From contig NZ_VAJM01000006.1 in assembly GCF_005771675.1 (NCBI RefSeq), positions 248,001 to 312,000 on the forward strand: 64,000 bases of DNA. Reading direction: 5' to 3'. This document shows, one piece after another, positions 34,183 through 43,355 of the stretch. The notes under the pieces are model-generated. The model was not told the origin of the DNA and did not search any database. It was given only the letters and a program-made list of their open reading frames with translations. Source of the DNA: Hymenobacter jeollabukensis (GTDB lineage: Bacteria > Bacteroidota > Bacteroidia > Cytophagales > Hymenobacteraceae). Within the stretch, counting starts at the first letter, position 1. Every line of letters starts with the position of its first letter. The translations under genes were made by a program, and so were the position numbers.

Positions 34183-35607
34183 TTGACATTTGACGACCTT
34201 CACCTGCTGCCCGAGATTCTGAAATCTCTGCACGCCGCGGGCTATGAGCGCCCCACGCCCATCCAGCAGCAGGCCATTCCGCACGTGCTCGACGCCCGCG
34301 ACCTGCTGGGCGTGGCCCAGACTGGCACCGGCAAAACCGCCGCCTTCACGCTGCCGCTGCTCCAGCGCCTGCACCTGGCCCGGCCCGCGCATCAGCCCAC
34401 CGGCCCCCGCGCCGTGCGCGCCCTCATCCTGACGCCCACCCGCGAGCTGGCCATTCAGATCGGGGAGAGCTTCGAGAGCTACGGCAGCCAGCTGCCGCTG
34501 CGCCACGCGGTTATTTTCGGCGGCGTGAGCCAGCACCCGCAGGTGCAGGCCCTCAAGCGCGGCGTCGACGTGCTGGTGGCCACCCCCGGCCGCCTGCTCG
34601 ACCTCATCAACCAGGGCTTCATCGATCTGAAGCGCCTGGAAATCTTCGTGCTCGACGAAGCCGACCGCATGCTCGACATGGGCTTCATCAACGATATCCG
34701 GCGCATTCTGCCCCTGCTGCCCAAGCAGCGGCAGTCGCTGTTCTTCTCGGCCACCATGCCGCCCACCATCCGCGAGCTGGCCGATACCATCCTGCGCAAC
34801 CCGGTGCAGGTGGCCGTCACGCCGGTATCGAGCACCGCCGAAACGGTGGAGCAGGTGGTGTACCTGGTGGACAAGACCGACAAGCCCTACCTGCTGCTGG
34901 AAGTGCTGGAAGACCCCGCGCTGCGCCGCGTGCTCGTTTTCAGCCGCACCAAGCACGGCGCCGACCGCGTGGCCAAGGGCCTGAACGCAAAAGGCATCGG
35001 AGCCGAGGCCATCCACGGCAACAAGTCGCAGAACGCCCGGCAGCGGGCCCTGCAGAATTTCAAGTCGGGCGAAACCCGCGTGCTGGTAGCTACCGACTTG
35101 GCCGCCCGCGGCATCGACGTGGACGAGCTGAGCCACGTGGTGAACTACGAGCTGCCCAACGAGCCCGAAACCTACGTGCACCGCATCGGCCGTACCGGCC
35201 GCGCCGGCGCCGAGGGCCGCGCCCTCTCCTTCTGCGACGCGGAGGAGCGCGCCTACCTGCAGGACATTCAGCGCCTGATCAACCAGCAGATTACGGTGGT
35301 CGACACCCACTCTTACGCCCAGAACGACGTGGAGCCGGTGCCGCTGAAGGGCCCGAACATCACCAAGCCCAAAGGCCCGGCCGGCCGCCCGCCGCGCTCC
35401 GGCCCCCGCCCCGAGCGCGGCGGCTCAGCCCCGAAAGCCCCCAAAGCCGCTACCGGCGGCGGACGCTCGGCGGCCTCGGCCCCGCGCCCCAAAGCGGAGC
35501 GCGGCGGCCAGCAACGCTCGGGCGCGGCCCCGGCGGGTGGCAGCGGAGGCAACGGCCGCTCCGGCCGACGCCGCAGCCGCAACTCCCGGCCCAACCGCCC
35601 GTCGTAG
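34183..35607 (+). CDS. DEAD/DEAH-box RNA helicase (RhlE-like)
   Basis: A 474-residue ATP-dependent RNA helicase. The TTG at 34183 is taken as start because it gives [28 protein letters not shown], the normal RhlE N-terminus; in-frame ATGs at 34090 and 34126 would add unrelated residues. The motifs are all in place: Q motif ([10 protein letters not shown]), I (AQTGTGKT), Ia (PTRELAIQ), II (DEAD), III (SAT), and IV-VI ending HRIGRTGR. The tail of about 90 residues is a disordered Gly/Arg/Pro/Ala-rich extension ([15 protein letters not shown]...) for RNA binding. Roles are ribosome assembly or mRNA turnover in the cytoplasm. Confidence 0.95.
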   Translation: MTFDDLHLLPEILKSLHAAGYERPTPIQQQAIPHVLDARDLLGVAQTGTGKTAAFTLPLLQRLHLARPAHQPTGPRAVRALILTPTRELAIQIGESFESYGSQLPLRHAVIFGGVSQHPQVQALKRGVDVLVATPGRLLDLINQGFIDLKRLEIFVLDEADRMLDMGFINDIRRILPLLPKQRQSLFFSATMPPTIRELADTILRNPVQVAVTPVSSTAETVEQVVYLVDKTDKPYLLLEVLEDPALRRVLVFSRTKHGADRVAKGLNAKGIGAEAIHGNKSQNARQRALQNFKSGETRVLVATDLAARGIDVDELSHVVNYELPNEPETYVHRIGRTGRAGAEGRALSFCDAEERAYLQDIQRLINQQITVVDTHSYAQNDVEPVPLKGPNITKPKGPAGRPPRSGPRPERGGSAPKAPKAATGGGRSAASAPRPKAERGGQQRSGAAPAGGSGGNGRSGRRRSRNSRPNRPS

Positions 35608-35621
35608 TTCGATTCCGCTTT

Positions 35622-35660
35622 AGCCGCCCGTCCTGCCAGGATGGGCGGCTTTTTTTTGAG
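35622..35660 (+). terminator. Terminator of the DEAD-box helicase gene
   Basis: Stem AGCCGCCCGTCCTG against CCAGGATGGGCGGCT with one wobble, followed by TTTTTTT. Confidence 0.8.
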
Positions 35661-35763
35661 CCTTTCATAAGCGTCTGGTGCGAACAAATTTCCGGGCCCG
35701 GCGCTTATAAAGAAGCCCGGCGGCTGTCGGGCTTTGCATGTGCCATTTCACTTCCGCGTTTTT

Positions 35764-36240
35764 ATGGCTAGCTGTTCGCTTTCGGTTATTGAGGCGCTGC
35801 GCACCACGGCCCAGCGCCTGAGCGCCCAGGCACCATACCAATGGGGCCATATGGGTAGCTGCAACTGCGGCCACCTCGCCCAGACCATCACGTGCCTGAG
35901 CAAGGCCGAAATCCATGCCCGCGCCCTGCAGCGCCACGGCGACTGGGACCAGCAGTTGCGCGACTACTGCCCCACCAGCGGCCTGCCCATCGACGACATC
36001 ATCGACGAGATGCTGGCCGCCGGCTTTACCCGCCCCGACCTGGCGCACCTCGAACGTCTGTCCGACCCGGTCATCCGCGCCGCCATTCCGGCTGCGCGGC
36101 GCGAGGCCCTGCGCCATAATCAGCGCGACGACGTGGTGCTGTACTTGCGCACCTGGGCACAGCTGCTGGAAGCCCAGTGGCTGGCCGGAATTGAGCTGCC
36201 CAGGTTGCAGTTGGCGTCTGCTGTGCAGGTCAGCGAATAA
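35764..36240 (+). CDS. Conserved-looking hypothetical protein with CxC motif
   Basis: A 158-residue cytoplasmic protein beginning MASCSLSVIEALRTTAQRLSA. It has an N-terminal helical segment, then a compact motif WGHMGSCNCGHLAQTITCLSK (Cys at ~33, 35 and 44) and RDYCPTSGLPIDDIIDEMLAAGF (Cys ~69). Four clustered cysteines could bind metal or a cofactor (inference). The C-terminal half is helical (RPDLAHLERLSDPVIRAAI, DDVVLYLRTWAQLLEAQWL). I do not recognise a named family. An in-frame ATG at 35734 is an alternative start. Confidence 0.75.
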   Translation: MASCSLSVIEALRTTAQRLSAQAPYQWGHMGSCNCGHLAQTITCLSKAEIHARALQRHGDWDQQLRDYCPTSGLPIDDIIDEMLAAGFTRPDLAHLERLSDPVIRAAIPAARREALRHNQRDDVVLYLRTWAQLLEAQWLAGIELPRLQLASAVQVSE

Positions 36241-36263
36241 TCCGGGTTAGACAACAGCCGTAG

Positions 36264-36322
36264 CCCGCAACGCAACGCGCCCCACCTGACGAGTCGTCAA
36301 GTGGGGCGCGTTGCGTTGCGGG
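36264..36322. terminator. Long hairpin between the CxC-protein gene and the lipoprotein gene
   Basis: Perfect 22-bp outer stem beginning CCCGCAACGCAACGCGCCCC; the inner TGACGA/TCGTCA also pairs. There is no long T-tract, but it lies between converging genes. Confidence 0.7.
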
Positions 36323-36343
36323 GGCCGTGTTGGCCCAACCGGG

Positions 36344-36517
36344 TTACTTGATGGCGTTCGGGTTGCTGCTCTGGGCCTCGCGGTATCCTTCAGCCCGGTG
36401 GCTGCGCTTGTAGGCAGCATCGGCATTGGGGTCTTGTTCAGCATTCGGCGGGGGCGTGCACGACGTGGCCAGCACGGCCACCCAGGCAAATAAAGCGAGC
36501 AGGCAGGTCTTCTTCAT
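36344..36517 (-). CDS. Small lipoprotein
   Basis: A 57-residue lipoprotein precursor. The signal MKKTCLLALFAWVAVLATSC ends in a lipobox (LATSC), and the mature part of about 38 residues is hydrophilic (TPPPNAEQDPNADAAYKRSHRAEGYREAQSSNPNAIK). No domain. The ATG at 36517 lies only 4 nt after the promoter box TACCTTTG (36529-36522), with TTG 21 nt further upstream, so transcription should start at or next to the ATG (leaderless message). Confidence 0.75.
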   Translation of the reverse strand: MKKTCLLALFAWVAVLATSCTPPPNAEQDPNADAAYKRSHRAEGYREAQSSNPNAIK

Positions 36518-36521
36518 GCCC

Positions 36522-36553
36522 CAAAGGTAAGCAGCGCCCACCGATTCCGGCAA
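36522..36553 (-). promoter_or_regulatory. Promoter of the small lipoprotein gene (leaderless)
   Basis: Minus-strand TTG (36553-36551), 21 nt, TACCTTTG (36529-36522), then GGGC and the ATG. Confidence 0.7.
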
Positions 36554-37217
36554 GGGGTAAATGATATGTATGACAAGGATTCGTTCCGGCGACCTTAACC
36601 CGAGGCAGCGTGAGCAGATAGATGCCGGAGCAGAACATGCAAATCAAGCGTTTACATAGATACACTCAATGGCGACCGGGCAAAAAGCATGCAATACCCA
36701 TGTTTACAAGTTCACAGAGCCTGGCACACTTTAAGCAGCAACACATCCCGGTTTTACATTTCAACATCCGCAGTCATCATTCGTGATAAAGCTAAGCAGG
36801 TTGGCCGTATACAGGTCTTAGACCAATATGATTTTAACTATAACAGTCTAAGACCTTATTTTTAGCAAAATACTGACTCAGCACATTGTAGATGAGTATT
36901 CAATATCAAGAAACAACTTTTTTAACTAACCCACTATTATCAAGGACATCAAAGCCCGGCATTTAAGCAAAACAATCTCTTCATATATTTCACTATAAAT
37001 AACTGATAAACAGCAATTTTAAAATCAAAAAACAAACTTAAACCAACGAAAATAAGCCAACCTGACAACTTTCACTATACCAATTCTATACACATAAACC
37101 CGCAACCATATTCATTAAGCTGTTATGATATAACGTTATCAAACATCTTCTTCAATCAATAAAACAGGCTAAATAGCACTTATCCATCGTCTAGGTATTC
37201 GGCTAAAGGCTTCCAGA
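36554..37217. other. AT-rich gene-free island
   Basis: About 660 bases of low GC in a GC-rich window with no coding frame. It holds three GTTTACA-like motifs (36650-36657, 36702-36708, 36752-36759). It also holds an inverted repeat AGGTCTTAGAC (36813-36823) / GTCTAAGACCT (36846-36856) followed on the plus strand by TATTTTT, which could end a small RNA or be a pair of protein sites. The rest up to 37217 is featureless A+T-rich DNA. Confidence 0.5.
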
Positions 37218-37784
37218 TCAGAGTCCATCCGCAGATGGGCTAAAGTCTGCAAAAGTGCCGTCGCTGTAGAAGACCATCACACGACGAATCGTCCTGGGTG
37301 GTTTGGCCGGCGAAGCGGACTGAGCTAGAGCCATTACGATGGGGTCCATTGCAACGGAGCCAGCCTCTGCAGGCAGCGGCGGGGTAACTATGGGAGGCTG
37401 CGGAGCTTGTACTACATGCTCCACGGGGCTTTCCAGCTGAGCAGGGGCTGTCGACTCCGCTGTGGTGCCCGCCAGGGCTCTGGAGGCCTTGGCAACCCGC
37501 CGTGGCTGAACGACGGACTCAGGAGCCACCGGACTTGCCGTAGCCGCGTCTGACGACGTAGTGGCCTCCGTAGCCGGAGTCAGCATGGGGCCCTGGCCCG
37601 TCAGCAGCCACGGCATGGCTATATCGGGGAAGGCTGCAATGATTTTCTGCACCACCTCCAGGCTAGGCTTGTTACGCCCACCCAGTATGTGGCTCACAAT
37701 CGGACGCGCTACCCCAATTGTATCGGCAAATTGCGTAGGGCTAAGCTGACGCGCTTGCAAAAGCTGACGGATTCGGTCGACCAT
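37218..37784 (-). CDS. XRE-family helix-turn-helix regulator
   Basis: A 188-residue DNA-binding protein. Residues 1-60 form a Cro/cI-type helix-turn-helix (MVDRIRQLLQARQLSPTQFADTIGVARPIVSHILGGRNKPSLEVVQKIIAAFPDIAMPWLLTG). A disordered Ala/Pro/Thr-rich linker of about 95 residues follows, then a short basic C-terminal strand pair (RRVMVFYSDGTFADFSPS). It is bordered on both sides by AT-rich DNA carrying GTTTACA/TGTAAAC motifs, one of them 14 nt before the start codon, so autoregulation is plausible. GC content is lower than in neighbouring genes. Confidence 0.85.
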   Translation of the reverse strand: MVDRIRQLLQARQLSPTQFADTIGVARPIVSHILGGRNKPSLEVVQKIIAAFPDIAMPWLLTGQGPMLTPATEATTSSDAATASPVAPESVVQPRRVAKASRALAGTTAESTAPAQLESPVEHVVQAPQPPIVTPPLPAEAGSVAMDPIVMALAQSASPAKPPRTIRRVMVFYSDGTFADFSPSADGL

Positions 37785-38192
37785 GGTGCTGGAACTATGT
37801 TTACAAAACTATCAACATCTCGACAGACATTCATCACGGCCCCGGATTATGATTTCAGTAAGTTTTGTTTCAATAGTAAACAGTAAGATCTGTACAGCTT
37901 ACATTAATAACACATGTAAACGAATTGATTACACAAGTAACAGATGTAAATAGTATACTTTGCTGCTCATTCCTGGCTGGTATAGCCAGTTTTACCTTAT
38001 CAAGCTTAGCTGCCGGGGGTAACCGGGGCACTATCTGTTTCCAACTGCGAAGCATGTACACATGAGCTTGCTTTGTCAACGCGTGGGGGGAATACTCCAC
38101 AAACGCCAAAGCCGCCGTTCCCCTCAATCGGGAAACGGCGGCTTTGGCTATACGGCTGCGTGCGGGCACACGCACCTAGTGCTAACGGTAGA
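37785..38192. other. AT-rich upstream region of the XRE regulator
   Basis: Contains TGTTTACA at 37798-37805, GTAAAC at 37876-37881, TGTAAAC at 37915-37921 and TGTAAAT at 37945-37951. A minus-strand frame across 37870-38175 has no codon support. The right end holds the terminator at 38105-38148. Confidence 0.5.
38105..38148. terminator. Hairpin behind the L,D-transpeptidase gene
   Basis: GCCAAAGCCGCCG and its complement form a near-perfect stem with a Pro-codon-rich loop, 45 nt after the transpeptidase stop on the minus strand. Confidence 0.65.
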
Positions 38193-39986
38193 TCAGGTGC
38201 TAAAGTACTCCTGAGCCAGGGCCTTGTCGTGGCCGTAGATGTCGTCGCGGAAATGCAGATTGCCGGCGTCATCCACCCAGGCGGTGAAGTACACCAGGTA
38301 CACCGGCAGCTTCTCGGGCAGGGTCACGTACTGCTCCTTCCCTTCCGCTACCGTCTGCTGGATCTTGCTCATGTCCCAGCCGGGCTTGTTGCGCAGCAGG
38401 TACTCGGCCAGCACCAGGGGTTTCTCGACGCGCACGCAGCCGTGGCTGAAGCCGCGCTTGGCCTGGCTGAACAGCTCGTCGTGCGGAGTATCGTGCAGGT
38501 AGATGTCCTGCGAGTTGGGGAACAGGAATTTCACGTCGCCCAAATCGTTCTTCGGGCCGGGCCGCCGGCGCAGCGTGTAGCGCCAGGTGCTCTGAGTAAG
38601 GTTGGCCCAGTCGATGCTGGTTGGGTCGACAGGCGTGGCTTTGGCCCCGGAGCCTTTCACCACTTCCATGTCGAGGCGGTTGAGCGTGCCGTTGGGGTCG
38701 GCCGCCAGCTTGTTACGCAGCTCCTTGTCGATGATGCTGTAGGGCACGTTCCAATAAGGCGCTACTACCACGTATTCCATCTTGTCGCTGAACACCGGCG
38801 TTGCGTTCAGGGTCTTGCCCACGATGACGCGCATGTCCAGGGCCGGCTTGCCATTCTCGTACACCCACATGTGGTAGTCGGGAATGTTTACGAGCAGGTA
38901 GTTCGGCTCGAAGCGCTTGGGTATCCAGCGCCAACGCTCCATGTTCACGATGATCTGGTCGATGCGGCGCTGCAGCGGCACGTTCAGCATGGTCACCGTT
39001 TCGGGCGTCAGGCGGCCGTCGGCTTTCAGCCCGGTCTGCTGCTGAAAGGCCTTAACGGCGGCCGCCAGTTCCGCGTCGTACTTGTGCGACTCGCGGGGCG
39101 CGGCAGCGGCCGGCTGGCCGGGCTTGTTCGACACCGGCATGGCCTGCATTGGGGCGTTGGCTACGGCCGGGTTGGGCGTACCGTCGGGGTTGAAGCCGAG
39201 CAGGCGGCGGCGCAGCGCGGGCACCACCGCCGACGAGTCGCCGGGGCGCAGGGCCTTCTTCACGGCGGGCACGGGCAGCCAGCCGCCGTTGCGTTGCATG
39301 GCGCGGTAGTTGGCCAGCGCCTTCCGCAGCCGGTCGTACTCGGGGTGCAAGGGCGCGAATTCGTAGTACGGATAGGTACTTTCGCGCTCCTGCAGTATGG
39401 TCATGAGGGCCTTGTGCAACTTGATTTTGTTGCGTTTGACCTTCCAATCGATGTTTTTTACTTCGCGCGGATCCACGATGCCGCGGTAGAAGTCGTCGGC
39501 CCAGTTGAAGTACGTGGCCGACAGCGCCACGTCGATTTCCTTTTCGAGGGCATTGCGCGCCGTGGTGTCCGGCGCCTTTTTGATCTGCGCGAAGAGCTGC
39601 GCGAAGTCAACGACCTTATACTTTTTGGGGTCGAGGCCATTCTCGCCGGCCTTGCTCAGTTCGGTGAGCATGCGCTCCGTCTGGGGCACCAGCTGGTGGT
39701 TTTTGAACCAGCCGAGGCGGCCGTCGCGCTCCTTGTAGAACTTCTTGCCCCACTCGATTTCGTTTTTGAACGCGGGCTTGGCGGCCATGTACTTCTCGAC
39801 GTACACGGTATCGACGTGGGGCTGCGGGCCGCTGGTCAGCTGGCCCTGGCCGGGCAAAATGCCGGCGGCTGCGTCCTGCACCTTTGCTTTCTGCTCCTGG
39901 CTACACGCGCTGGTAACCAGCAGCAGGCAGAAGGCCAGCCACAGCATGAGGGTGGAAAGGAAAACGGATTGAACCGATGATTTCAT
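38193..39986 (-). CDS. L,D-transpeptidase, YcbB/LdtD-like, lipoprotein
   Basis: A 597-residue cell-wall enzyme that forms or exchanges 3-3 peptidoglycan cross-links. It begins with a lipoprotein signal (LMLWLAFCLLLVTSAC). A scaffold domain with FYKERDGRLGWFKNHQL...GLDPKKY follows, then a peptidoglycan-binding-type helix bundle (AAAVKAFQQQTGLKADGRLTPETVTMLN) and the catalytic YkuD domain with HDTPHDELFSQAKRGFSHGCVRVEKPL, where the Cys of SHGCVR is the nucleophile. An unusual Pro/Ala-rich loop ([28 protein letters not shown]) interrupts the middle. The ATG at 39986 gives the lipoprotein signal. Monocistronic. Confidence 0.93.
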   Translation of the reverse strand: MKSSVQSVFLSTLMLWLAFCLLLVTSACSQEQKAKVQDAAAGILPGQGQLTSGPQPHVDTVYVEKYMAAKPAFKNEIEWGKKFYKERDGRLGWFKNHQLVPQTERMLTELSKAGENGLDPKKYKVVDFAQLFAQIKKAPDTTARNALEKEIDVALSATYFNWADDFYRGIVDPREVKNIDWKVKRNKIKLHKALMTILQERESTYPYYEFAPLHPEYDRLRKALANYRAMQRNGGWLPVPAVKKALRPGDSSAVVPALRRRLLGFNPDGTPNPAVANAPMQAMPVSNKPGQPAAAAPRESHKYDAELAAAVKAFQQQTGLKADGRLTPETVTMLNVPLQRRIDQIIVNMERWRWIPKRFEPNYLLVNIPDYHMWVYENGKPALDMRVIVGKTLNATPVFSDKMEYVVVAPYWNVPYSIIDKELRNKLAADPNGTLNRLDMEVVKGSGAKATPVDPTSIDWANLTQSTWRYTLRRRPGPKNDLGDVKFLFPNSQDIYLHDTPHDELFSQAKRGFSHGCVRVEKPLVLAEYLLRNKPGWDMSKIQQTVAEGKEQYVTLPEKLPVYLVYFTAWVDDAGNLHFRDDIYGHDKALAQEYFST

Positions 39987-40389
39987 TGGGGGAGGGTGGA
40001 AAAACAAGGCGGCAAGTGGTGCGCATCCGCGGTGGCATGGCCAAACGCTCGTTTGGCCGCGGCGGCGCTTGCTCCGTTGTACTCCGTCGGTGCGCGGCGG
40101 GTTGCCTTGCTCCTGCGGTTTCCAGCGTGCAAGATAGCCGAAAACCGCAGCGCCGAAAACATTTCTAAACAGATATATATCCATCGGTGCGCCCGCCATT
40201 CGGCTTATCGGCCGCCTGCTTAGCCCCATCTTTGTGGCGCCGATTTCCTTTCCGACGAGCCGGCATCCCCGCCAGACCCGGCCGGTCTTCGTAGGCAGTT
40301 TCAACGGATTCTTGCGGGCCGCGCAAACTCGTCCGCCGCCGGGGCGGTTATCTTTGCCTTCCCGTTCACCTCACCCACTCCTTATATAT
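39987..40389. other. Divergent intergenic region (L,D-transpeptidase / M1 aminopeptidase)
   Basis: 403 bases with no gene. A full -7 box TATCTTTG for the aminopeptidase is at 40349-40356. No tRNA or strong hairpin was seen. Confidence 0.5.
40349..40356 (+). promoter_or_regulatory. -7 promoter box of the M1 aminopeptidase gene
   Basis: TATCTTTG, 34 nt before the ATG at 40390. It makes the in-frame ATG at 40234 impossible as a start from this promoter. Confidence 0.55.
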
Positions 40390-42195
40390 ATGGCTGCCCC
40401 CTTGCTCGCCGCCGACCCGCACAGCTGCGCCCGCCCCGCCGAAGCGGCGGTGCGTCACCTCTCGCTCGACCTGACCGTGGACTTTGCCGCCCGCACCCTG
40501 CAGGGCCGGGCGACCTGGCAGCTGGAAGTGCAGCCCGGCGCGACGGATCTGTGGCTTGACACCCGGGACCTGGCCATCGAAGCCGTGACGCTGGCCGACG
40601 GGGTGACGCTCACCGAATTTGAGCTGAGCGACGACGACGACCCGGTACTGGGCCGCCCGCTGCGCATTCATCTGCCGACCAGCACCCGGCAAGTCAGCAT
40701 CAGCTACCGCACCGCCCCCGACGCGGCCGCGCTGCAGTGGCTGAGCCCCGAGCAGACGGCCGGCAAGCAGCACCCTTTCCTCTTCACCCAGTCGCAAGCC
40801 ATCCTGGCCCGCACCTGGATTCCCTGCCAGGATTCGCCCGGGGTGCGCTTCACCTACGAGGCCACCGTGCGCGGTCCGCGGGAGCTGCTGGCCCTGATGA
40901 GCGCCGAAAACCCGCAGGAGCTGTCGGCCACGGGCGAGTACCACTTCCGCATGCCCCAGCCCATTCCGGCCTACCTCATGGCCCTGGCCGTGGGCGACCT
41001 GCGCTTCGAGCCGTTGAGCCCGCGCACCGGCGTGTACGCCGAGCCGGCCACGCTGCCGGTAGCCACGGCCGAATTCGGCGACCTGGAAAACATGGTGGCC
41101 GCCGCCGAGGAGCTGTACGGCCCCTACCGCTGGGAGCGGTACGATTTGCTGGTGCTGCCGCCTTCCTTCCCCTTCGGCGGCATGGAAAACCCGCGCCTCA
41201 CCTTCGTCACGCCCACTATCCTGGCCGGCGACCGAAGCCTGACCAGCCTGGTGGCCCACGAGCTGGCGCACTCCTGGTCGGGCAACCTGGTGACCAACGC
41301 CACCTGGAACGACTTCTGGCTGAACGAGGGCTTCACGGTGTACTTCGAGCGACGCATTATGGAGCGCCTCTACGGCCGCCCCTACGCCGACATGCTGCAG
41401 GTGCTCGGCCAGACGGCCCTGCACCACACCATTGACGAATTGGGCAAGGAGAGCATCGACACCCACCTGCACCTCGACCTGGCCGACCGCGACCCGGACG
41501 AAGGGCTCAACGAAATTGCCTACGAGAAGGGCAATTACCTGCTGCTGACCCTGGAAAGCATTGTCGGCCGCGAAAAGCTCGACGCATTCATCACCCAGTA
41601 CTTCGCCGCGCACGCCTTCCAATCCATGGACACGGCGCACTTCCTGGCCTACCTGCGCCGGGAGCTGCTCGACCAGGTACCGGGCTCGGAGGAAAAGCTG
41701 CAGCTCGACAAATGGATAAACGCCCCGGGCATTCCGGCCGTGGCGCCGCCGGTGCAGTCGGAGCGCTTTGCCGGCGTGGAAGCGGCCCTGCAGAGCTGGC
41801 GCCACGGCGCCGCCCCCGCTGCCCTCGAAACTGCCGCGTGGAGTACGCACGAGTGGGTGCATTTCCTGCACGGCCTACCCGAGCACATCAGCGCCGAGCA
41901 GTTGCAGCAGTTGGACCAGGCCTTCGGCTTCACCCATTCCGGCAACGCCGAAATCCTGACGGCCTGGCTGCCGCTGACGGTGCGGGCCGGTTATTCGGCC
42001 GCCGACGAGGCGCTGGCGGCTTTCCTGACCCGCGTGGGCCGGCGCAAGTTTCTGGTGCCGCTCTACAAAGCCCTGCTGGCCACGCCCGCGGGCACGGAGC
42101 GCGCCCGGCAGATTTACCAGCAGGCCCGGCCCAACTACCATTCTGTATCCACCAGCACCTTGGATACGTTAGTAGGCAAACCCGCTACGGCGTAG
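40390..42195 (+). CDS. M1 family aminopeptidase (leukotriene A4 hydrolase-like)
   Basis: A 601-residue zinc aminopeptidase. It has an N-terminal beta-sandwich (VRHLSLDLTVDFAARTLQGRATW), the exopeptidase motif FGGMENPRLTFVTP, the zinc site HELAHSWSGNLVTNATWNDFWLNEGFTVYFE (HExxH-x18-E) and a C-terminal helical domain of the LTA4H type (YKALLATPAGTERARQIYQQARPNYH). Length and domain order match bacterial relatives of leukotriene A4 hydrolase. No signal peptide, so it is probably cytoplasmic and degrades peptides. Confidence 0.95.
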   Translation: MAAPLLAADPHSCARPAEAAVRHLSLDLTVDFAARTLQGRATWQLEVQPGATDLWLDTRDLAIEAVTLADGVTLTEFELSDDDDPVLGRPLRIHLPTSTRQVSISYRTAPDAAALQWLSPEQTAGKQHPFLFTQSQAILARTWIPCQDSPGVRFTYEATVRGPRELLALMSAENPQELSATGEYHFRMPQPIPAYLMALAVGDLRFEPLSPRTGVYAEPATLPVATAEFGDLENMVAAAEELYGPYRWERYDLLVLPPSFPFGGMENPRLTFVTPTILAGDRSLTSLVAHELAHSWSGNLVTNATWNDFWLNEGFTVYFERRIMERLYGRPYADMLQVLGQTALHHTIDELGKESIDTHLHLDLADRDPDEGLNEIAYEKGNYLLLTLESIVGREKLDAFITQYFAAHAFQSMDTAHFLAYLRRELLDQVPGSEEKLQLDKWINAPGIPAVAPPVQSERFAGVEAALQSWRHGAAPAALETAAWSTHEWVHFLHGLPEHISAEQLQQLDQAFGFTHSGNAEILTAWLPLTVRAGYSAADEALAAFLTRVGRRKFLVPLYKALLATPAGTERARQIYQQARPNYHSVSTSTLDTLVGKPATA

Positions 42196-42254
42196 CTTGC
42201 TTACGCCGTAGCGCAACGTCCGGCTTCCGGCCGGCGCTGTGCCGCTCCGGCCGG

Positions 42255-42284
42255 GGCCGCCTTTGGCGGCCGGCCGCTGTTTTT
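42255..42284 (+). terminator. Possible terminator of the M1 aminopeptidase gene
   Basis: GGCCGCC-TTT-GGCGGCC stem followed, after a few bases, by TTTTT. Weak spacing. Confidence 0.4.
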
Positions 42285-42348
42285 GGCCGCAGACTTGCAT
42301 ACGCGCCTGCGGTTTATTGTTCACCCCACGTCACCCTCCCCTAGCTAA

Positions 42349-43272
42349 TTGGACGCTCCAAAACCCCTGGGTAAGCTGATTGCCGTTGGCGGCAACGAAG
42401 ACAAAGGCACCTACGCCAACCCGCGCCGGCGCAAGAAATACTACCTGAATTTCTTCGAGCTCGGTATTCTGAAACGCGTCGTGCTGGAAAGCGGCAAGAC
42501 CGATCCGCGCATCGAAGTGGTAACCACGGCCTCCATGATTCCGGAGGAAGTGGGCGCCATCTACGTGTCCTCGTTCGGCATGCTGAACTGCCTGAACGTG
42601 GGCGTGCTCGACATCCGCGTGCCCGCCGACACCGACCAGCCCGACTACCTGCAGCGCCTGGCCCAGGCCGACATCATCATGTTCTCGGGCGGCGACCAGT
42701 CGCGGCTCAAGGAAATGTTCGGCGGCACGCGTTTTCTGAAGCTACTGACGCAACGCTACCAGCAGGAGTCACACTTCGTCATTGCCGGCACCTCGGCCGG
42801 GGCCATGGCCATGTCGCAGATTATGATTCGCGGCGGCTCGGTGCCCGAAGCCCTGCTGAAGGGCGCCGTGAAGATGGGCACCGGCCTGGCGCTGATTCAG
42901 AACGTAGTCATCGATTCGCACTTCGTCAAGCGCGGGCGCTTCGGCCGGCTGATCGAAGCGGTGGGCCTGCACCCCAAGCTCATCGGCATCGGCCTGGGCG
43001 AAGATACCGGCGTGCTCATCCGCGACGGTAACCTGATCGAAACCATCGGCTCCAATCTGGTCATCATCGTCGACGGGCACAACATCCGGCACAACAACAC
43101 GCCGGCCGCCGCCAAAGGCACGGCGCTGTCCATCGAGAACATGACCATGCACGTGCTGGCCAAGGGCAACGTGTACGACATCCGCGAGCGGAAATTCTTC
43201 GTCGACAAGCGCACCCACGACGAGGCCGTGGGCACCTCCGCCACGGTACTGCCCACGCCGGCCGTTTCGTAG
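42349..43272 (+). CDS. cphB: Cyanophycinase
   Basis: A 307-residue serine peptidase of family S51 that cuts the storage polymer cyanophycin (multi-L-arginyl-poly-L-aspartate) into beta-Asp-Arg dipeptides. Signature segments are GKLIAVGGNEDKG, EVVTTASMIPEE, ADIIMFSGGDQSRL, VIAGTSAGAMAMS (nucleophile Ser in GTSAGA), VIDSHFVKRGRFGRL (His) and GIGLGEDTGVLIR. Translation starts at a TTG (42349). It converges on an isoaspartyl peptidase gene 84 nt further, which would split the dipeptide product. No cyanophycin synthetase is in the window. Confidence 0.94.
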   Translation: MDAPKPLGKLIAVGGNEDKGTYANPRRRKKYYLNFFELGILKRVVLESGKTDPRIEVVTTASMIPEEVGAIYVSSFGMLNCLNVGVLDIRVPADTDQPDYLQRLAQADIIMFSGGDQSRLKEMFGGTRFLKLLTQRYQQESHFVIAGTSAGAMAMSQIMIRGGSVPEALLKGAVKMGTGLALIQNVVIDSHFVKRGRFGRLIEAVGLHPKLIGIGLGEDTGVLIRDGNLIETIGSNLVIIVDGHNIRHNNTPAAAKGTALSIENMTMHVLAKGNVYDIRERKFFVDKRTHDEAVGTSATVLPTPAVS

Positions 43273-43276
43273 CGGC

Positions 43277-43293
43277 TACTCCTTATTATATAG
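43277..43293 (+). repeat. 17-nt direct repeat, copy 1
   Basis: TACTCCTTATTATATAG, repeated exactly at 44393-44409, so the two copies frame the isoaspartyl peptidase gene and its terminator. Confidence 0.8.
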
Positions 43294-43294
43294 G

Positions 43295-43332
43295 GCGCGG
43301 GCCGGAGCGACGATTGTCGCTCCGGCCCGCGC
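43295..43332. terminator. Bidirectional terminator between cphB and the isoaspartyl peptidase gene
   Basis: Perfect 17-bp stem GCGCGGGCCGGAGCGAC with loop GATT, T-run on the plus side. Confidence 0.8.
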
Positions 43333-43355
43333 TGTTTTCCGGTTGAGGTCCGGCG

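Noticed and set aside
36554-37217. Prophage or integrated element
   Set aside because: Apart from one XRE regulator and AT-rich DNA there is no integrase, structural gene, attachment repeat or tRNA junction.
37870-38175. 101-codon minus-strand frame between the XRE and L,D-transpeptidase genes
   Set aside because: It crosses a terminator hairpin and an AT-rich operator-like region and shows no protein-like composition.
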